This document shows positions 55,898-63,987 of a DNA stretch of 64,000 bases, in pieces. This stretch comes from Cytophagales bacterium. Lineage in GTDB: Bacteria; Bacteroidota; Bacteroidia; Cytophagales; Spirosomataceae. The position numbers were made by a program, and so were the translations under genes. The stretch spans positions 93,083-157,082 of the forward strand of contig JAAFJP010000012.1 of assembly GCA_013298125.1 (NCBI GenBank), read 5' to 3'. The notes under the pieces were generated by a model. That model was not told the origin of the DNA, made no database searches, and worked only from the letters and a program-made list of their open reading frames with translations. How positions within the stretch are numbered: the first letter of the stretch is position 1; each line of letters begins with the position of its first letter.

Positions 55898-55928
55898 CCC
55901 TCCCAAGGGTTCAAAACCCTTGGGAGGG
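55898..55928 (+). terminator. hairpin after ribE
   Basis: Perfect 14-base stem CCCTCCCAAGGGTT / AACCCTTGGGAGGG with a 3-base loop CAA. It lacks a clear U-run. The GGGTTCAAAACCC core resembles the loop of the hairpin at 9282-9312. Confidence 0.7.
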
Positions 55929-55975
55929 TTAATTGAATAATCATCAACAAATCCCCAAACCCATATTCAGACAAA

Positions 55976-57868
55976 ATGAAGAAATTAATCATAATATTCT
56001 CGTTACTAACTCAAACCACCTTTGCTCAAATAAACATCATCCCAGAGCCGCAATCCATCCAAAAGCTCACGGGAGAATTTACCCTTACTCAAAATACCAA
56101 AATCAATATCCCAAACTCTAATCCAGAAGTTAGAAATATTGCTCAATATTTTGCAGAAATTATCGCTGCCCCAACGGGTTATAAATTGAGTATTTCTGAA
56201 AATGTAAAATTCCATACAAACAAGAGCATTAACTTTATTTTGGATGAAAAAATGTTGGCTTCACCTGATAAATATACCCTCGAAATTACCCCTAAGTATA
56301 TTGACATTAAGGCACATAGCCCCAAAGGAATGTTTTATGCCGTTCAGACTTTATTACAACTATTACCCAAGCAAATTGAAAATAATTCCCTCCAAAAAGT
56401 AGTTTGGAAAATCCCTGCCGTAACTATCACTGATGCCCCAAGATACGGTTGGCGGGGCGTGATGTTGGACGTAAGTCGTCATTATTTTGGAAAAGAATAC
56501 GTCAAGAAATTCATCGACCAAATCGCCCGACTCAAATTCAATACTTTTCACTGGCATTTAGCCGACGACCAAGGTTGGAGAATCGAAATAAAATCTTACC
56601 CAAAACTCACATCCGTAGGGGCTTGGCGAGTACCACGCACGGGTAAATGGTGGGACAGAGAACCCCCAAAAGAGGACGAAGAACGCTCGTATGGTGGTTT
56701 TTATACCCAAGACGACATTCGTGAAATCGTGAAATACGCCCAAGACCGATACATCACCATCCTTCCCGAAATTGATATACCAGGGCATTCATTAGCCATC
56801 TTGGCGGCTTATCCAGAATTCTCTTGTGGCGGAGGTAAATTTGAAGTAAACGGAGGTTGGAAATTTTATAAAGACGTAGAAAACACCCTCTGCCCTTCCA
56901 ACGAACAAGTTTATGTGTTTTTGGATAAAGTTTTTGGCGAAGTAGCTCAACTTTTCCCCAACCCATACATACACATGGGCGGAGACGAAGCCTATAAAGG
57001 TTTTTGGGAGAAAAGCCCTGAATGCCAAGCTCTTATGAAGCGAGAGGGCTTGAAGACTTTGGAAGAATTACAGAGTTATTTTGTCAAAAGAGTAGAAAAA
57101 ATCATCCAGTCGAAAGGCAAAAGAATGATTGGTTGGGACGAAATCCTCGAAGGCGGACTTGCTCCTGATGCTACCGTGATGTCTTGGCGAGGGATGAAAG
57201 GCGGAATTGCTGCCGCCAAACAAAACCACCAAGTCGTAATGTCACCTTGGGAATACGTCTATCTTGACCTCTATCAAGGCGACCCCAACGTAGAACCACA
57301 AACTTACGGCATGGCTCGTTTGAAGAAAACCTATTCCTTTGAACCGACCCCAAAAGGCATTGACGACAAGCTCATTTTGGGTGGACAAGGCAACCTCTGG
57401 ACAGAATCCGTACCAACCACTCGCCACTTGGAATATATGCTTTATCCACGGACATTGGCACTTTCGGAGGTATTATGGAGTCCGAAAGAGAAGAAGAATT
57501 GGAATAATTTTACCCAAAAATTAGAAAGCTACTTCCCCCGCATGGACGAAGCTAAATTGAACTACGCCCGCTCTATGTATGATGCTATCGTCAGAACAGA
57601 AAAGGACGACAAAGGCAAGCTCAAAGTAGAACTCAGCACCGAAGTAGAAGACTTGGATATTTACTACACCTTCGACGGCACAAACCCAGATGATTTTTCC
57701 ACAAAATACCAAGGAAAAATGCTCTCACCACCCAATTCAGCTACAACTTTGAAGGTAATCACTTATCAAAATAATAAACCAAAAGGCAAACAAATTACAC
57801 TGACCATGAAGGATTTACAGGATAGAATAGGACGATACAAAATGATTGCAGATATGTTGGATGAGTAA
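55976..57868 (+). CDS. beta-N-acetylhexosaminidase, GH20
   Basis: 630 residues. Signal peptide MKKLIIIFSLLTQTTFAQ. An N-terminal GH20b domain (about 25-150) precedes the TIM barrel with RGVMLDVSRHYFGKEYVKKF, FHWHLADDQGWRIEIKSYPK and the catalytic pair in HMGGDEAYKGFW (near 336). A small C-terminal beta domain with KVELSTEVEDLDIYYTFDGT follows. It splits terminal GlcNAc or GalNAc from chitin, glycans or wall fragments. Single gene between hairpins. Confidence 0.95.
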   Translation: MKKLIIIFSLLTQTTFAQINIIPEPQSIQKLTGEFTLTQNTKINIPNSNPEVRNIAQYFAEIIAAPTGYKLSISENVKFHTNKSINFILDEKMLASPDKYTLEITPKYIDIKAHSPKGMFYAVQTLLQLLPKQIENNSLQKVVWKIPAVTITDAPRYGWRGVMLDVSRHYFGKEYVKKFIDQIARLKFNTFHWHLADDQGWRIEIKSYPKLTSVGAWRVPRTGKWWDREPPKEDEERSYGGFYTQDDIREIVKYAQDRYITILPEIDIPGHSLAILAAYPEFSCGGGKFEVNGGWKFYKDVENTLCPSNEQVYVFLDKVFGEVAQLFPNPYIHMGGDEAYKGFWEKSPECQALMKREGLKTLEELQSYFVKRVEKIIQSKGKRMIGWDEILEGGLAPDATVMSWRGMKGGIAAAKQNHQVVMSPWEYVYLDLYQGDPNVEPQTYGMARLKKTYSFEPTPKGIDDKLILGGQGNLWTESVPTTRHLEYMLYPRTLALSEVLWSPKEKKNWNNFTQKLESYFPRMDEAKLNYARSMYDAIVRTEKDDKGKLKVELSTEVEDLDIYYTFDGTNPDDFSTKYQGKMLSPPNSATTLKVITYQNNKPKGKQITLTMKDLQDRIGRYKMIADMLDE

Positions 57869-57875
57869 AATCTAT

Positions 57876-57915
57876 AGGGTAAAATTACCTAATTTATAGG
57901 GTAATTTTACCCTAT
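57876..57915 (+). terminator. hairpin after GH20 gene
   Basis: Perfect 15-base stem TAGGGTAAAATTACC / GGTAATTTTACCCTA with a 10-base loop and a TTTTC tail, 7 bases past the stop. Confidence 0.85.
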
Positions 57916-57997
57916 TTTCGTTACTTTTCTTGGTAGTATAAAGTCTTATTCATAGCTTAGTGAAGTATTTTAACCCTTTTAAATATCACTAATCAAA

Positions 57998-58300
57998 ATG
58001 GCAAAGTTTATTACATCTCAGGAAAACCCCGAGGAACACGGTAAAGCACTTGGTTTTGTTCAGAAATACCAAGAAACAAAAAAAGAAAATTCTGTCGATG
58101 CACAGTTTTTTAGTAAAGAAGCAATGCAAAAGCTCATTGATCATCCAGATTTTTATGCAGCAAAACTTCATCATGGAAGATTAGAAGATGGTTCGAGAAC
58201 TATCATTTTTGAAGGTCTTGCTGCAAATGGCGAGAGTTTAAATTCGTTCATTGTTGATGGTCCAGCGTGTCCTCCATGTTGTGAATTACCTGTTTTTTAA
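57998..58300 (+). CDS. small conserved-looking protein ending in CPPCC
   Basis: 100 residues, MAKFITSQENPEEHGKALGF, no signal or membrane helix. The last third has SFIVDGPACPPCCELPVF; the CPPCC motif is striking and suggests metal or thiol chemistry. It is 3 bases upstream of a polytopic membrane gene and so likely co-expressed with it. No family recognised. Confidence 0.62.
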   Translation: MAKFITSQENPEEHGKALGFVQKYQETKKENSVDAQFFSKEAMQKLIDHPDFYAAKLHHGRLEDGSRTIIFEGLAANGESLNSFIVDGPACPPCCELPVF

Positions 58301-58303
58301 ATT

Positions 58304-58981
58304 ATGCTTAATTCATACTTATACATACTAATTTTTACATCATTATCCATATTGCCCCCATTATTTATTGCAATGTGGAGGTATAAAAGTATGGAAAAGT
58401 ATGGAAAGATACTGCATGGCTATCTTTGGATTTCACTCATAATATATGAGATAGCCATGTGGTATACCTCTCTTAATTCAATACACAATCATTTTTTATT
58501 AAATATCTATATTCCTTTGGAGTTCATTTTAATAAGTTATATATATTGGTTATTGTTAGAAACAAAGTCGTATAAGACAACTATTCTTGTTGTAGCTTCA
58601 CTTACATTAGTATTTCAAATTTTGTCAAATATTACATATTGGGATAGTTTCAATAGATTTAATTCAACTGCCAATGTTATACCTAATTTAGGTATTATGC
58701 TATTTGTTATAATGTATTTTTATGAATTATTAAAAAATGGGGAGATGGTTAATTTATTGACTTTTCCATTGTTTTGGATAAGTGCGGGTATTCTTTTATA
58801 TGTTTCAGTAAACCTGTTTCTTTTTATTTTTGGAGAGTTCGTTTTATTTAATAACTCGTCAGAAATTTCTAAACTTTGGATAATTATTCAGTCCATTTCA
58901 AATATTATTTATCGTATTCTCTTAACAATCGGTTTATGGTTCAGCAAGACACCGCAACAATTAAGTCCATCATCGAAATAG
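58304..58981 (+). CDS. polytopic membrane protein of unknown function
   Basis: 225 residues with about six or seven membrane helices (LYILIFTSLSILPPLFIAMW; WISLIIYEIAMWYT; FLLNIYIPLEFILISYIYWL; and three or four more). It begins 3 bases after the CPPCC gene and its end overlaps the next small gene. The context, just before a sensor kinase and response regulator, suggests a sensory or accessory membrane part. No known family. Confidence 0.62.
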   Translation: MLNSYLYILIFTSLSILPPLFIAMWRYKSMEKYGKILHGYLWISLIIYEIAMWYTSLNSIHNHFLLNIYIPLEFILISYIYWLLLETKSYKTTILVVASLTLVFQILSNITYWDSFNRFNSTANVIPNLGIMLFVIMYFYELLKNGEMVNLLTFPLFWISAGILLYVSVNLFLFIFGEFVLFNNSSEISKLWIIIQSISNIIYRILLTIGLWFSKTPQQLSPSSK

Positions 58982-59073
58982 GCACCACCGCCATGTTGGT
59001 TTTTTCCTGTACCATTATTGGTTTGGTTTATATTTTACACGCCCGCCTTATTAGACAGAAATTTGGTTTGTGA
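58936..59073 (+). CDS. 45-aa single-helix membrane protein
   Basis: Starts at the ATG at 58936 (MVQQDTATIKSIIEIGTT), overlapping the previous gene by 46 bases in another frame, and has one clear membrane helix (AMLVFSCTIIGLVYILHARL). It lies just before the sensor kinase. Its small size and position suggest a sensor-associated peptide, but it could be noise. Confidence 0.45.
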   Translation: MVQQDTATIKSIIEIGTTAMLVFSCTIIGLVYILHARLIRQKFGL

Positions 59074-59076
59074 TTA

Positions 59077-59200
59077 GTTATCGGTTATTAGTTATTGGTT
59101 ATTCGTAAATTGAAGTTCTTTTGAAGTTTATAGTTTTCTTCTGTATCATTAACCAGTAACTGATACAACTAATAAACTAATAACCAGTAACCAATAACTA
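59077..59200. repeat. TTAGTTATTGGTTATT-type inverted repeat
   Basis: TTATCGGTTATTAGTTATTGG near 59080 pairs with AATAACCAGTAACCAATAACT near 59180. Relative of the repeat at 49414-49510. Confidence 0.7.
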
Positions 59201-59206
59201 ACCCCC

Positions 59207-60004
59207 ATGAATGAACCCAAAATAATCATACTCGGCACATCCGCCATGCTTCTGCCCGTTGTGGCAATTATTATTTTCGTCATTTTTTATTACCGTCGTC
59301 AGCGTTTGCAGAAAGAAAAATTAGAGCATATCGAAGAAGGACACCGTCAACAAATGCTCGAAGCCAGTGTTGTTTCTCAAGAAAATGTCCGTCGGCAAAT
59401 TGGTGGAGATTTACACGATGAAATAGGCACACTCCTGTCCGCTACCCGCATGAGTCTTTCGCAAATCACCAAGTACGACGACAATCCAGATAAGCGAGAA
59501 AAACTCCTAAACCAAACACAGGAGCTTCTAAATGAAACCCTCAACAACGTCAGGAGACTCTCCAAAGAACTGATGCCCAGCACCTTAGATGAATTTGGAT
59601 TAATTTTGGCACTCAAAGATTTTACCCAAAAAATGACCGAACACACAGGCATTAGCGTATATTTCAGTCATGGAGAATTAGATGAAGTATTTGACAAAAA
59701 AATAGAATTAGCTTTATATCGAACCTCACAAGAATTAGTCAATAATGCTATCAAACACGCAAAGGCGAGCATTATTAGCATTAATTTGAAGAAAATAAAA
59801 GAAACCCTAATCCTCCAAGTTTCTGACAATGGCATCGGTTTCGATTTAGCCGAAGTTAATCAACCCAACCGAGGTATTGGGATAAAAAATATCGAAAGCC
59901 GTCTCTCAATCATCAAAGGAAGTATTAAATTTGATGTAGCCAAAGGCAAAGGCTCAACTTTTGAAATAACTGTGGGATTGGGGATTAGGGGATTGGGTAA
60001 TTAG
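59207..60004 (+). CDS. HisKA_3-type sensor histidine kinase
   Basis: 265 residues. One N-terminal membrane helix (about 10-28), a short linker, then the HisKA_3 dimerisation motif with the phospho-His in GGDLHDEIGTLLSAT (His70) and a HATPase_c domain: LYRTSQELVNNAIKHAKAS, VSDNGIGFD and RGIGIKNIESRL. It has no sensing domain of size, so it probably relies on a partner in the membrane, perhaps the two genes before it. The last residues GLGIRGLGN run into a repeat. The response regulator follows. Confidence 0.92.
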   Translation: MNEPKIIILGTSAMLLPVVAIIIFVIFYYRRQRLQKEKLEHIEEGHRQQMLEASVVSQENVRRQIGGDLHDEIGTLLSATRMSLSQITKYDDNPDKREKLLNQTQELLNETLNNVRRLSKELMPSTLDEFGLILALKDFTQKMTEHTGISVYFSHGELDEVFDKKIELALYRTSQELVNNAIKHAKASIISINLKKIKETLILQVSDNGIGFDLAEVNQPNRGIGIKNIESRLSIIKGSIKFDVAKGKGSTFEITVGLGIRGLGN

Positions 60005-60115
60005 GAATTAGGAAAAAGGTTAAACACCATAAATTGGATAATGAAATTAAAACTCCAATTACCTAATCCCCAATTACCCAATCCCTAATTACCTAATCCC
60101 CAATTACCCAATCCC
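59970..60115. repeat. 'GGGATTGGGTAATTAGG' inverted repeat across the kinase 3' end
   Basis: GGGATTGGGGATTAGGGGAT and its kin near 59970-60015 pair with CCTAATCCCCAATTACCCAA-type units at 60062-60115. The left part encodes the last few residues of the kinase. Confidence 0.75.
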
Positions 60116-60128
60116 TAAACACAAACAC

Positions 60129-60785
60129 ATGAATCCAAAAATCAGAATCGCCATAGCCGACGATCATACCATTTTCAGACGTGGGATGGTATCATTATTA
60201 CAAAACAACGACGATTTTGAGGTAGTCCTACAAGCAGCCAACGGGCAAGAACTCATTGATGGTCTCGAAGAATCCCAACCACAAGTCATCTTCATGGACT
60301 TGCAAATGCCCGTTTTGGATGGAATGAAAGCTACTAAACAAATCAAAACGGATTTTCCACACATCAAAATCATTATTATCTCCATGCACGACGAAGCCCA
60401 ATTCGTCATCCATCTCATGGAACTTGGAGCAAACGGCTATCTCCTAAAAGATGCTGACCCAGACGAAGTAGAAAATGCCGTTTATACCGTCCATAAAGAA
60501 GATTATTACTACGGAGCATTTCTGTTGAAGGTCATGCACAATCGCATGGTCAATAAGCCTACGAAGAAAGTGATTCCAAATTTTGCGATGCAAATAGAGC
60601 TTTCAGAACGAGAAGTGGAAGTTCTCCAACACATCTGTGAAGGCACAACAGCGGGACACATAGCCGAGAAAATAAATCTCAGTCCACGCACCGTAGAAGG
60701 GCATAAAAATAGAATTATGGAAAAAACTGGGACAAAAAATATCGCAGGATTAGTAGCGTGGGCGGTTAGGACTGGGGTGGTTTAG
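60129..60785 (+). CDS. NarL/LuxR-family response regulator
   Basis: 218 residues. Receiver domain with acidic DD at 11-12, phospho-accepting Asp57 in VIFMDLQMP and Lys in LLKDADPDE. C-terminal LuxR-type HTH: LSEREVEVLQHICEG, IAEKINLSPRTVEGHKNRIM. It is the expected partner of the HisKA_3 kinase, 125 bases before it. Target genes unknown. Confidence 0.95.
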   Translation: MNPKIRIAIADDHTIFRRGMVSLLQNNDDFEVVLQAANGQELIDGLEESQPQVIFMDLQMPVLDGMKATKQIKTDFPHIKIIIISMHDEAQFVIHLMELGANGYLLKDADPDEVENAVYTVHKEDYYYGAFLLKVMHNRMVNKPTKKVIPNFAMQIELSEREVEVLQHICEGTTAGHIAEKINLSPRTVEGHKNRIMEKTGTKNIAGLVAWAVRTGVV

Positions 60786-60897
60786 ATAAAACTAACGTAA
60801 GTTTTAACCTGTACCAAAAATATTTACAAACATGATTCTGATAAAAGGGATAATCAACATTCTCCCACTCCAACAAAGAAAATCAATTAACAACCCA

Positions 60898-60905
60898 TAA
60901 CTTTG
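60898..60905 (+). promoter_or_regulatory. candidate -7 element for tyrS
   Basis: TAACTTTGC carries a perfect TAnnTTTG -7 box, 101 bases before the tyrS ATG. No good TTTG is seen at -33. Between it and the ATG lies an inverted repeat (AATTATCAATAATGAAT with its complement, about 60938-61000). Confidence 0.45.
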
Positions 60906-61006
60906 CATTTCAAAAAATTACAACAAATAAATAAGTTTGAATTATCAATAATGAATCGTCAAACAACACTGATTATTCATTATTGATAATTGATAATTGA
61001 AAAGAA

Positions 61007-62341
61007 ATGCAAGCAAATTTTATAGAAGAACTCCGTTGGAGAGGAATGCTCCACGACATGATGCCAGGCACAGAAGAGCAATTGAACAAAGAAATGACCG
61101 CCGCCTACATCGGTTTCGACCCAACCGCCGCCTCCCTACACATAGGTAATTTAGCCACCATCATGCTCCTAAAACACCTCCAATTGTGCGGACACAAACC
61201 CTTCGCACTCGTAGGCGGAGCCACAGGCATGATAGGCGACCCATCGGGCAAAGCAGCCGAAAGAGAGTTCTTGTCAGAAGAAACCCTCCGTTTCAACCAA
61301 GACAGCATCAAAAAACAATTAGAAAAATTCTTAGATTTTAATTCAGGAGAAAATTCAGCCGAAATGGTCAATAACTACGACTGGTTCAAAGAATTCTCCT
61401 TCCTCGGTTTCCTCCGTGAAGCAGGCAAACACCTCTCAGTCAACTACATGATGTCAAAAGACTCAGTAAAAAAACGACTCGAAACAGGCATCTCCTTCAC
61501 TGAATTCTCCTACCAATTACTACAAGGCTACGATTTTTATTGGTTATACAAAAATAAAAACGTCCGCCTACAAATGGGAGGTTCAGACCAATGGGGCAAC
61601 ATTACAACAGGAACAGAAATTATTAGGAGAAAAGATGCCACAACGGATGTTGGAGGTAACGAAGATGCCGCAGAACACCGTGCCTACGCCCTCACAACCC
61701 CATTAGTAACCAAAGCCGACGGAACAAAATTTGGCAAATCAGAATCTGGCAACGTCTGGTTAGACCCAACCATGACCACCACATACCAATTCTACCAATT
61801 TTGGCTAAATACCGCAGACGCAGAATGTCCAAGATTATTACGAGTATTTACATTGTATAATCAAAACGAAATAGAAGCCCTTGAAGCCGAACACGCCCAA
61901 GCACCACATCTACGCATCATGCAAAAAGCCATAGCAAAAGATGTAACCACCCGTGTACATTCAGAAAGTGACTTTGAAATCGTAAAACAAGCCTCAGAAT
62001 TACTATTCGATAAAAATGTAATAGAACAATTTGAGCAAGTAAATGTCAAAGTAATAGAAGCCTTAGATATAATAAAAGTAAAAAAAGAAGACTACCAAAA
62101 CTGCCCAAACATAACAGATTTCTTAGCAACCTTAATAGTAGATGAAAACAACGAACCAATCATCTTCAAATCAAAAGGCGAAACCCGCAAAGCAATTCAA
62201 AGCAATGCAGTCAGTATCAACAAACAAAAAGTAACAGACCCAAACAAAGCATTAGACTTTACATTACTAAGAGAAGAATATCTAATAATCAATTTCGGAA
62301 AACAAAAAGTGTATGTAATTCAATTGATATATACCCGTTAG
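61007..62341 (+). CDS. tyrS: tyrosyl-tRNA synthetase
   Basis: 444 residues. Class I signatures HIGN in ASLHIGNLATIMLLKHLQ (HIG near residue 45) and KFGKSESGNVW (KMSKS-type near 241). The YDFYWLYKNKNVRLQMGGSD segment and the C-terminal S4-like LLREEYLIINFGKQKV are typical of bacterial TyrRS. It charges tRNA-Tyr. The last three codons before the TAG (Tyr-Thr-Arg) come from an IS630 end: without the insertion the frame would probably stop one or two codons earlier. Confidence 0.95.
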   Translation: MQANFIEELRWRGMLHDMMPGTEEQLNKEMTAAYIGFDPTAASLHIGNLATIMLLKHLQLCGHKPFALVGGATGMIGDPSGKAAEREFLSEETLRFNQDSIKKQLEKFLDFNSGENSAEMVNNYDWFKEFSFLGFLREAGKHLSVNYMMSKDSVKKRLETGISFTEFSYQLLQGYDFYWLYKNKNVRLQMGGSDQWGNITTGTEIIRRKDATTDVGGNEDAAEHRAYALTTPLVTKADGTKFGKSESGNVWLDPTMTTTYQFYQFWLNTADAECPRLLRVFTLYNQNEIEALEAEHAQAPHLRIMQKAIAKDVTTRVHSESDFEIVKQASELLFDKNVIEQFEQVNVKVIEALDIIKVKKEDYQNCPNITDFLATLIVDENNEPIIFKSKGETRKAIQSNAVSINKQKVTDPNKALDFTLLREEYLIINFGKQKVYVIQLIYTR

Positions 62342-63447
62342 GAAATGGATTGCGAATAAAAGACGTGAAAATTTAGAGTCATCAGAGATAATAACTCGTC
62401 TTTGTATTGCTTAATATTTTTAAAGTATGAAAGAACCGCCTGTCGGAATTCTTCTTTTGTTCGATAAAATTTGGTATTGACGGAACGCCGCCCGATTATT
62501 TTCTTTCTCATAAACTTCCATAATCGTTCAATCAGGTTGAGATTAGGAGAATAAGGAGGTAGAAATATAGGTTTAATGGGTGTATTTTCTATCCATTTCA
62601 TGAGGTCTTTATTTCGATAATATCGGGCATTATCAGAGATAATATAGATATTTTTCTTACCTGGATTAGCATCAATTATTTTCTGATAAAGAGCTTTGGT
62701 TGTTTGGGCATTAACACTTTTACATTCCTCAACAATGACCTCTATTGGGTCTTTGGCATTGATGACAGCGTTGATATTTACACGGTCTCGACCACTGAGA
62801 GTAGGCTGTAATCGCTCCGTTCCTTTCTCTATCCAAGCATGAGTGCTACGAGTATTGTGGGTCGGATGAACGCCGTCAGCAAAGTAAACAACTGATTCAC
62901 TATCAAGGGTTTGTTCAAGTAATACGTCAAGTTCTTCTAAAAACTTTTCTTGTTGTTCACTATTGGCTTCACAAGGAACACACTTTGTTTGCTTGTAAGT
63001 AAAGCCAATCCGATTGAGTAAATCAACCACTCCTTGATGAGTATAAGTAATACCCCAACGAGTATATATCCAAAGAGCAACTTCCTTGCTATCAAGGTAT
63101 AAATTAGTATTGAGTTCTTTACGTAATTGAGATATTTGATAAGAAGATAACAAACCCCAGTAACCCTGATAATCAGTTTGTAAATAGGAAGTCAGTCCAT
63201 CACTTTGATAGGAAGAAATGTAACGATAAACTGTACTATCATCTATTCCTAAATAGTCAGATATTTCAGTAATAGAAAGTCCTTTATCTAACATTAAAAT
63301 GGTCGTAACTTTAACATACTCTGAGCGTTTCCCAACATTACGTTGAAAAACTTGAAGTTCTTTTCGTTCAGTATCTGTTAAATTTATTATCATGTTTCAA
63401 AATTAAAAAATAAACTTAATTTCGCAACCCTTTTACGTTTGAGTATA
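62330..63447 (-). mobile_element. IS630-family insertion sequence
   Basis: About 1.12 kb bounded by TA sequences (62330-62331 or a neighbour, and 63446-63447), the target preference of IS630/Tc1. Imperfect terminal inverted repeats are seen: left end TATACCCGTT...GGATTGCGAATAAAAG, right end (reverse) TATACTC...GGGTTGCGAAATTAAG, sharing GGxTTGCGAA. It holds one intact transposase gene on the minus strand. It lies against the 3' end of tyrS. Confidence 0.85.
62338..63393 (-). CDS. IS630-family transposase
   Basis: 351 residues, apparently intact. N-terminal helix-turn-helix ITEISDYLGIDDSTVYRYIS; DDE catalytic residues in VVYFADGVHPTHNTR (Asp), IYIISDNARYYRNK (Asp) and LPPYSPNLNLIERLW (Glu). 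Full length for the family and with no frameshift, so it may be active. The stop overlaps the tyrS stop by 4 bases on the other strand. Confidence 0.95.
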   Translation of the reverse strand: MIINLTDTERKELQVFQRNVGKRSEYVKVTTILMLDKGLSITEISDYLGIDDSTVYRYISSYQSDGLTSYLQTDYQGYWGLLSSYQISQLRKELNTNLYLDSKEVALWIYTRWGITYTHQGVVDLLNRIGFTYKQTKCVPCEANSEQQEKFLEELDVLLEQTLDSESVVYFADGVHPTHNTRSTHAWIEKGTERLQPTLSGRDRVNINAVINAKDPIEVIVEECKSVNAQTTKALYQKIIDANPGKKNIYIISDNARYYRNKDLMKWIENTPIKPIFLPPYSPNLNLIERLWKFMRKKIIGRRSVNTKFYRTKEEFRQAVLSYFKNIKQYKDELLSLMTLNFHVFYSQSIS

Positions 63448-63521
63448 AAATGAATGTATCCGTCAATTACATCCTTTGTACAGGATAAATATTGGCATTT
63501 TAAAAATAAGAAAATTAATGA

Positions 63522-63579
63522 ACGTGTCACGATTTGCGTAGAGTTTAGCAGAGACCTGTGACGCATAGTCGTGGCACGT
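63522..63579. repeat. inverted repeat ACGTGTCACGA / TCGTGGCACGT
   Basis: 11-base arms (63522-63532 and 63569-63579) with one G-T pair, plus an inner TGCGT / ACGCA. Could be a terminator-like or palindromic element. Confidence 0.65.
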
Positions 63580-63611
63580 TTTATCATGAATTTTGAATAT
63601 CAATATTTATC

Positions 63612-63790
63612 TCATGCAAAGTACAATTTCAAATTTATAACCCTTCTTTGATTCTCTTCATAATTCAATTCCACCCATCTGTCATCCTGCAAAGAATCTA
63701 TTTCATAGTTTAATGATTTTAGAATAACCTCATTGCATCGTAAAGCCCAATATTTAAAAATTCTGTTTGAGACAAAGCCTTTTCGATTTG
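63612..63790 (-). pseudogene. possible C-terminal remnant of a lost gene
   Basis: A 59-codon open stretch on the minus strand without an ATG, from just after a TGA at 63791-63793 to a TGA at 63612-63614. It reads like protein (FKYWALRCNEVILKSLNYEI, then DDRWVELNYEEN), not low complexity, but no family is recognised and chance cannot be excluded. Confidence 0.2.
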
Positions 63791-63955
63791 TTCAAAATGG
63801 TATTATTTTGAGTTTAAATTGATTTGGGAGATATTGTTGGTATTGTATTTTATAATGATTCAAATTTTGTTATTTTTTTTTTGATTGTGTAAATGTTTTT
63901 AAATCAGGGTCTTAGGTGGGGTTTGTAAGATATTTTATTTTTTTTCTTGATTTGA

Positions 63956-63987
63956 TTTGGTGGTTTAGGAAAAAAGTTGCAATTTTG
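63956..63987 (+). promoter_or_regulatory. strong promoter at the right edge, probably of an rRNA operon
   Basis: TTTG at 63956-63959 and CAATTTTG at 63980-63987 with a 20-base spacer, close to the Bacteroidota promoter consensus, then TTTTGCACTCCCAAACGA at the end. TTTGCACTCCC-type sequence is familiar from leaders of 16S rRNA operons in Cytophagales. Direction is out of the window. Confidence 0.4.

Noticed and set aside
63522..63579. tRNA-like cloverleaf
   Set aside because: It has a long outer stem but no T-loop, anticodon arm or CCA-side pairing.
63390..63587. 65-aa ORF on the minus strand right of the IS
   Set aside because: It spans the IS right end and a hairpin, has no recognisable domain and a composition like gap DNA.
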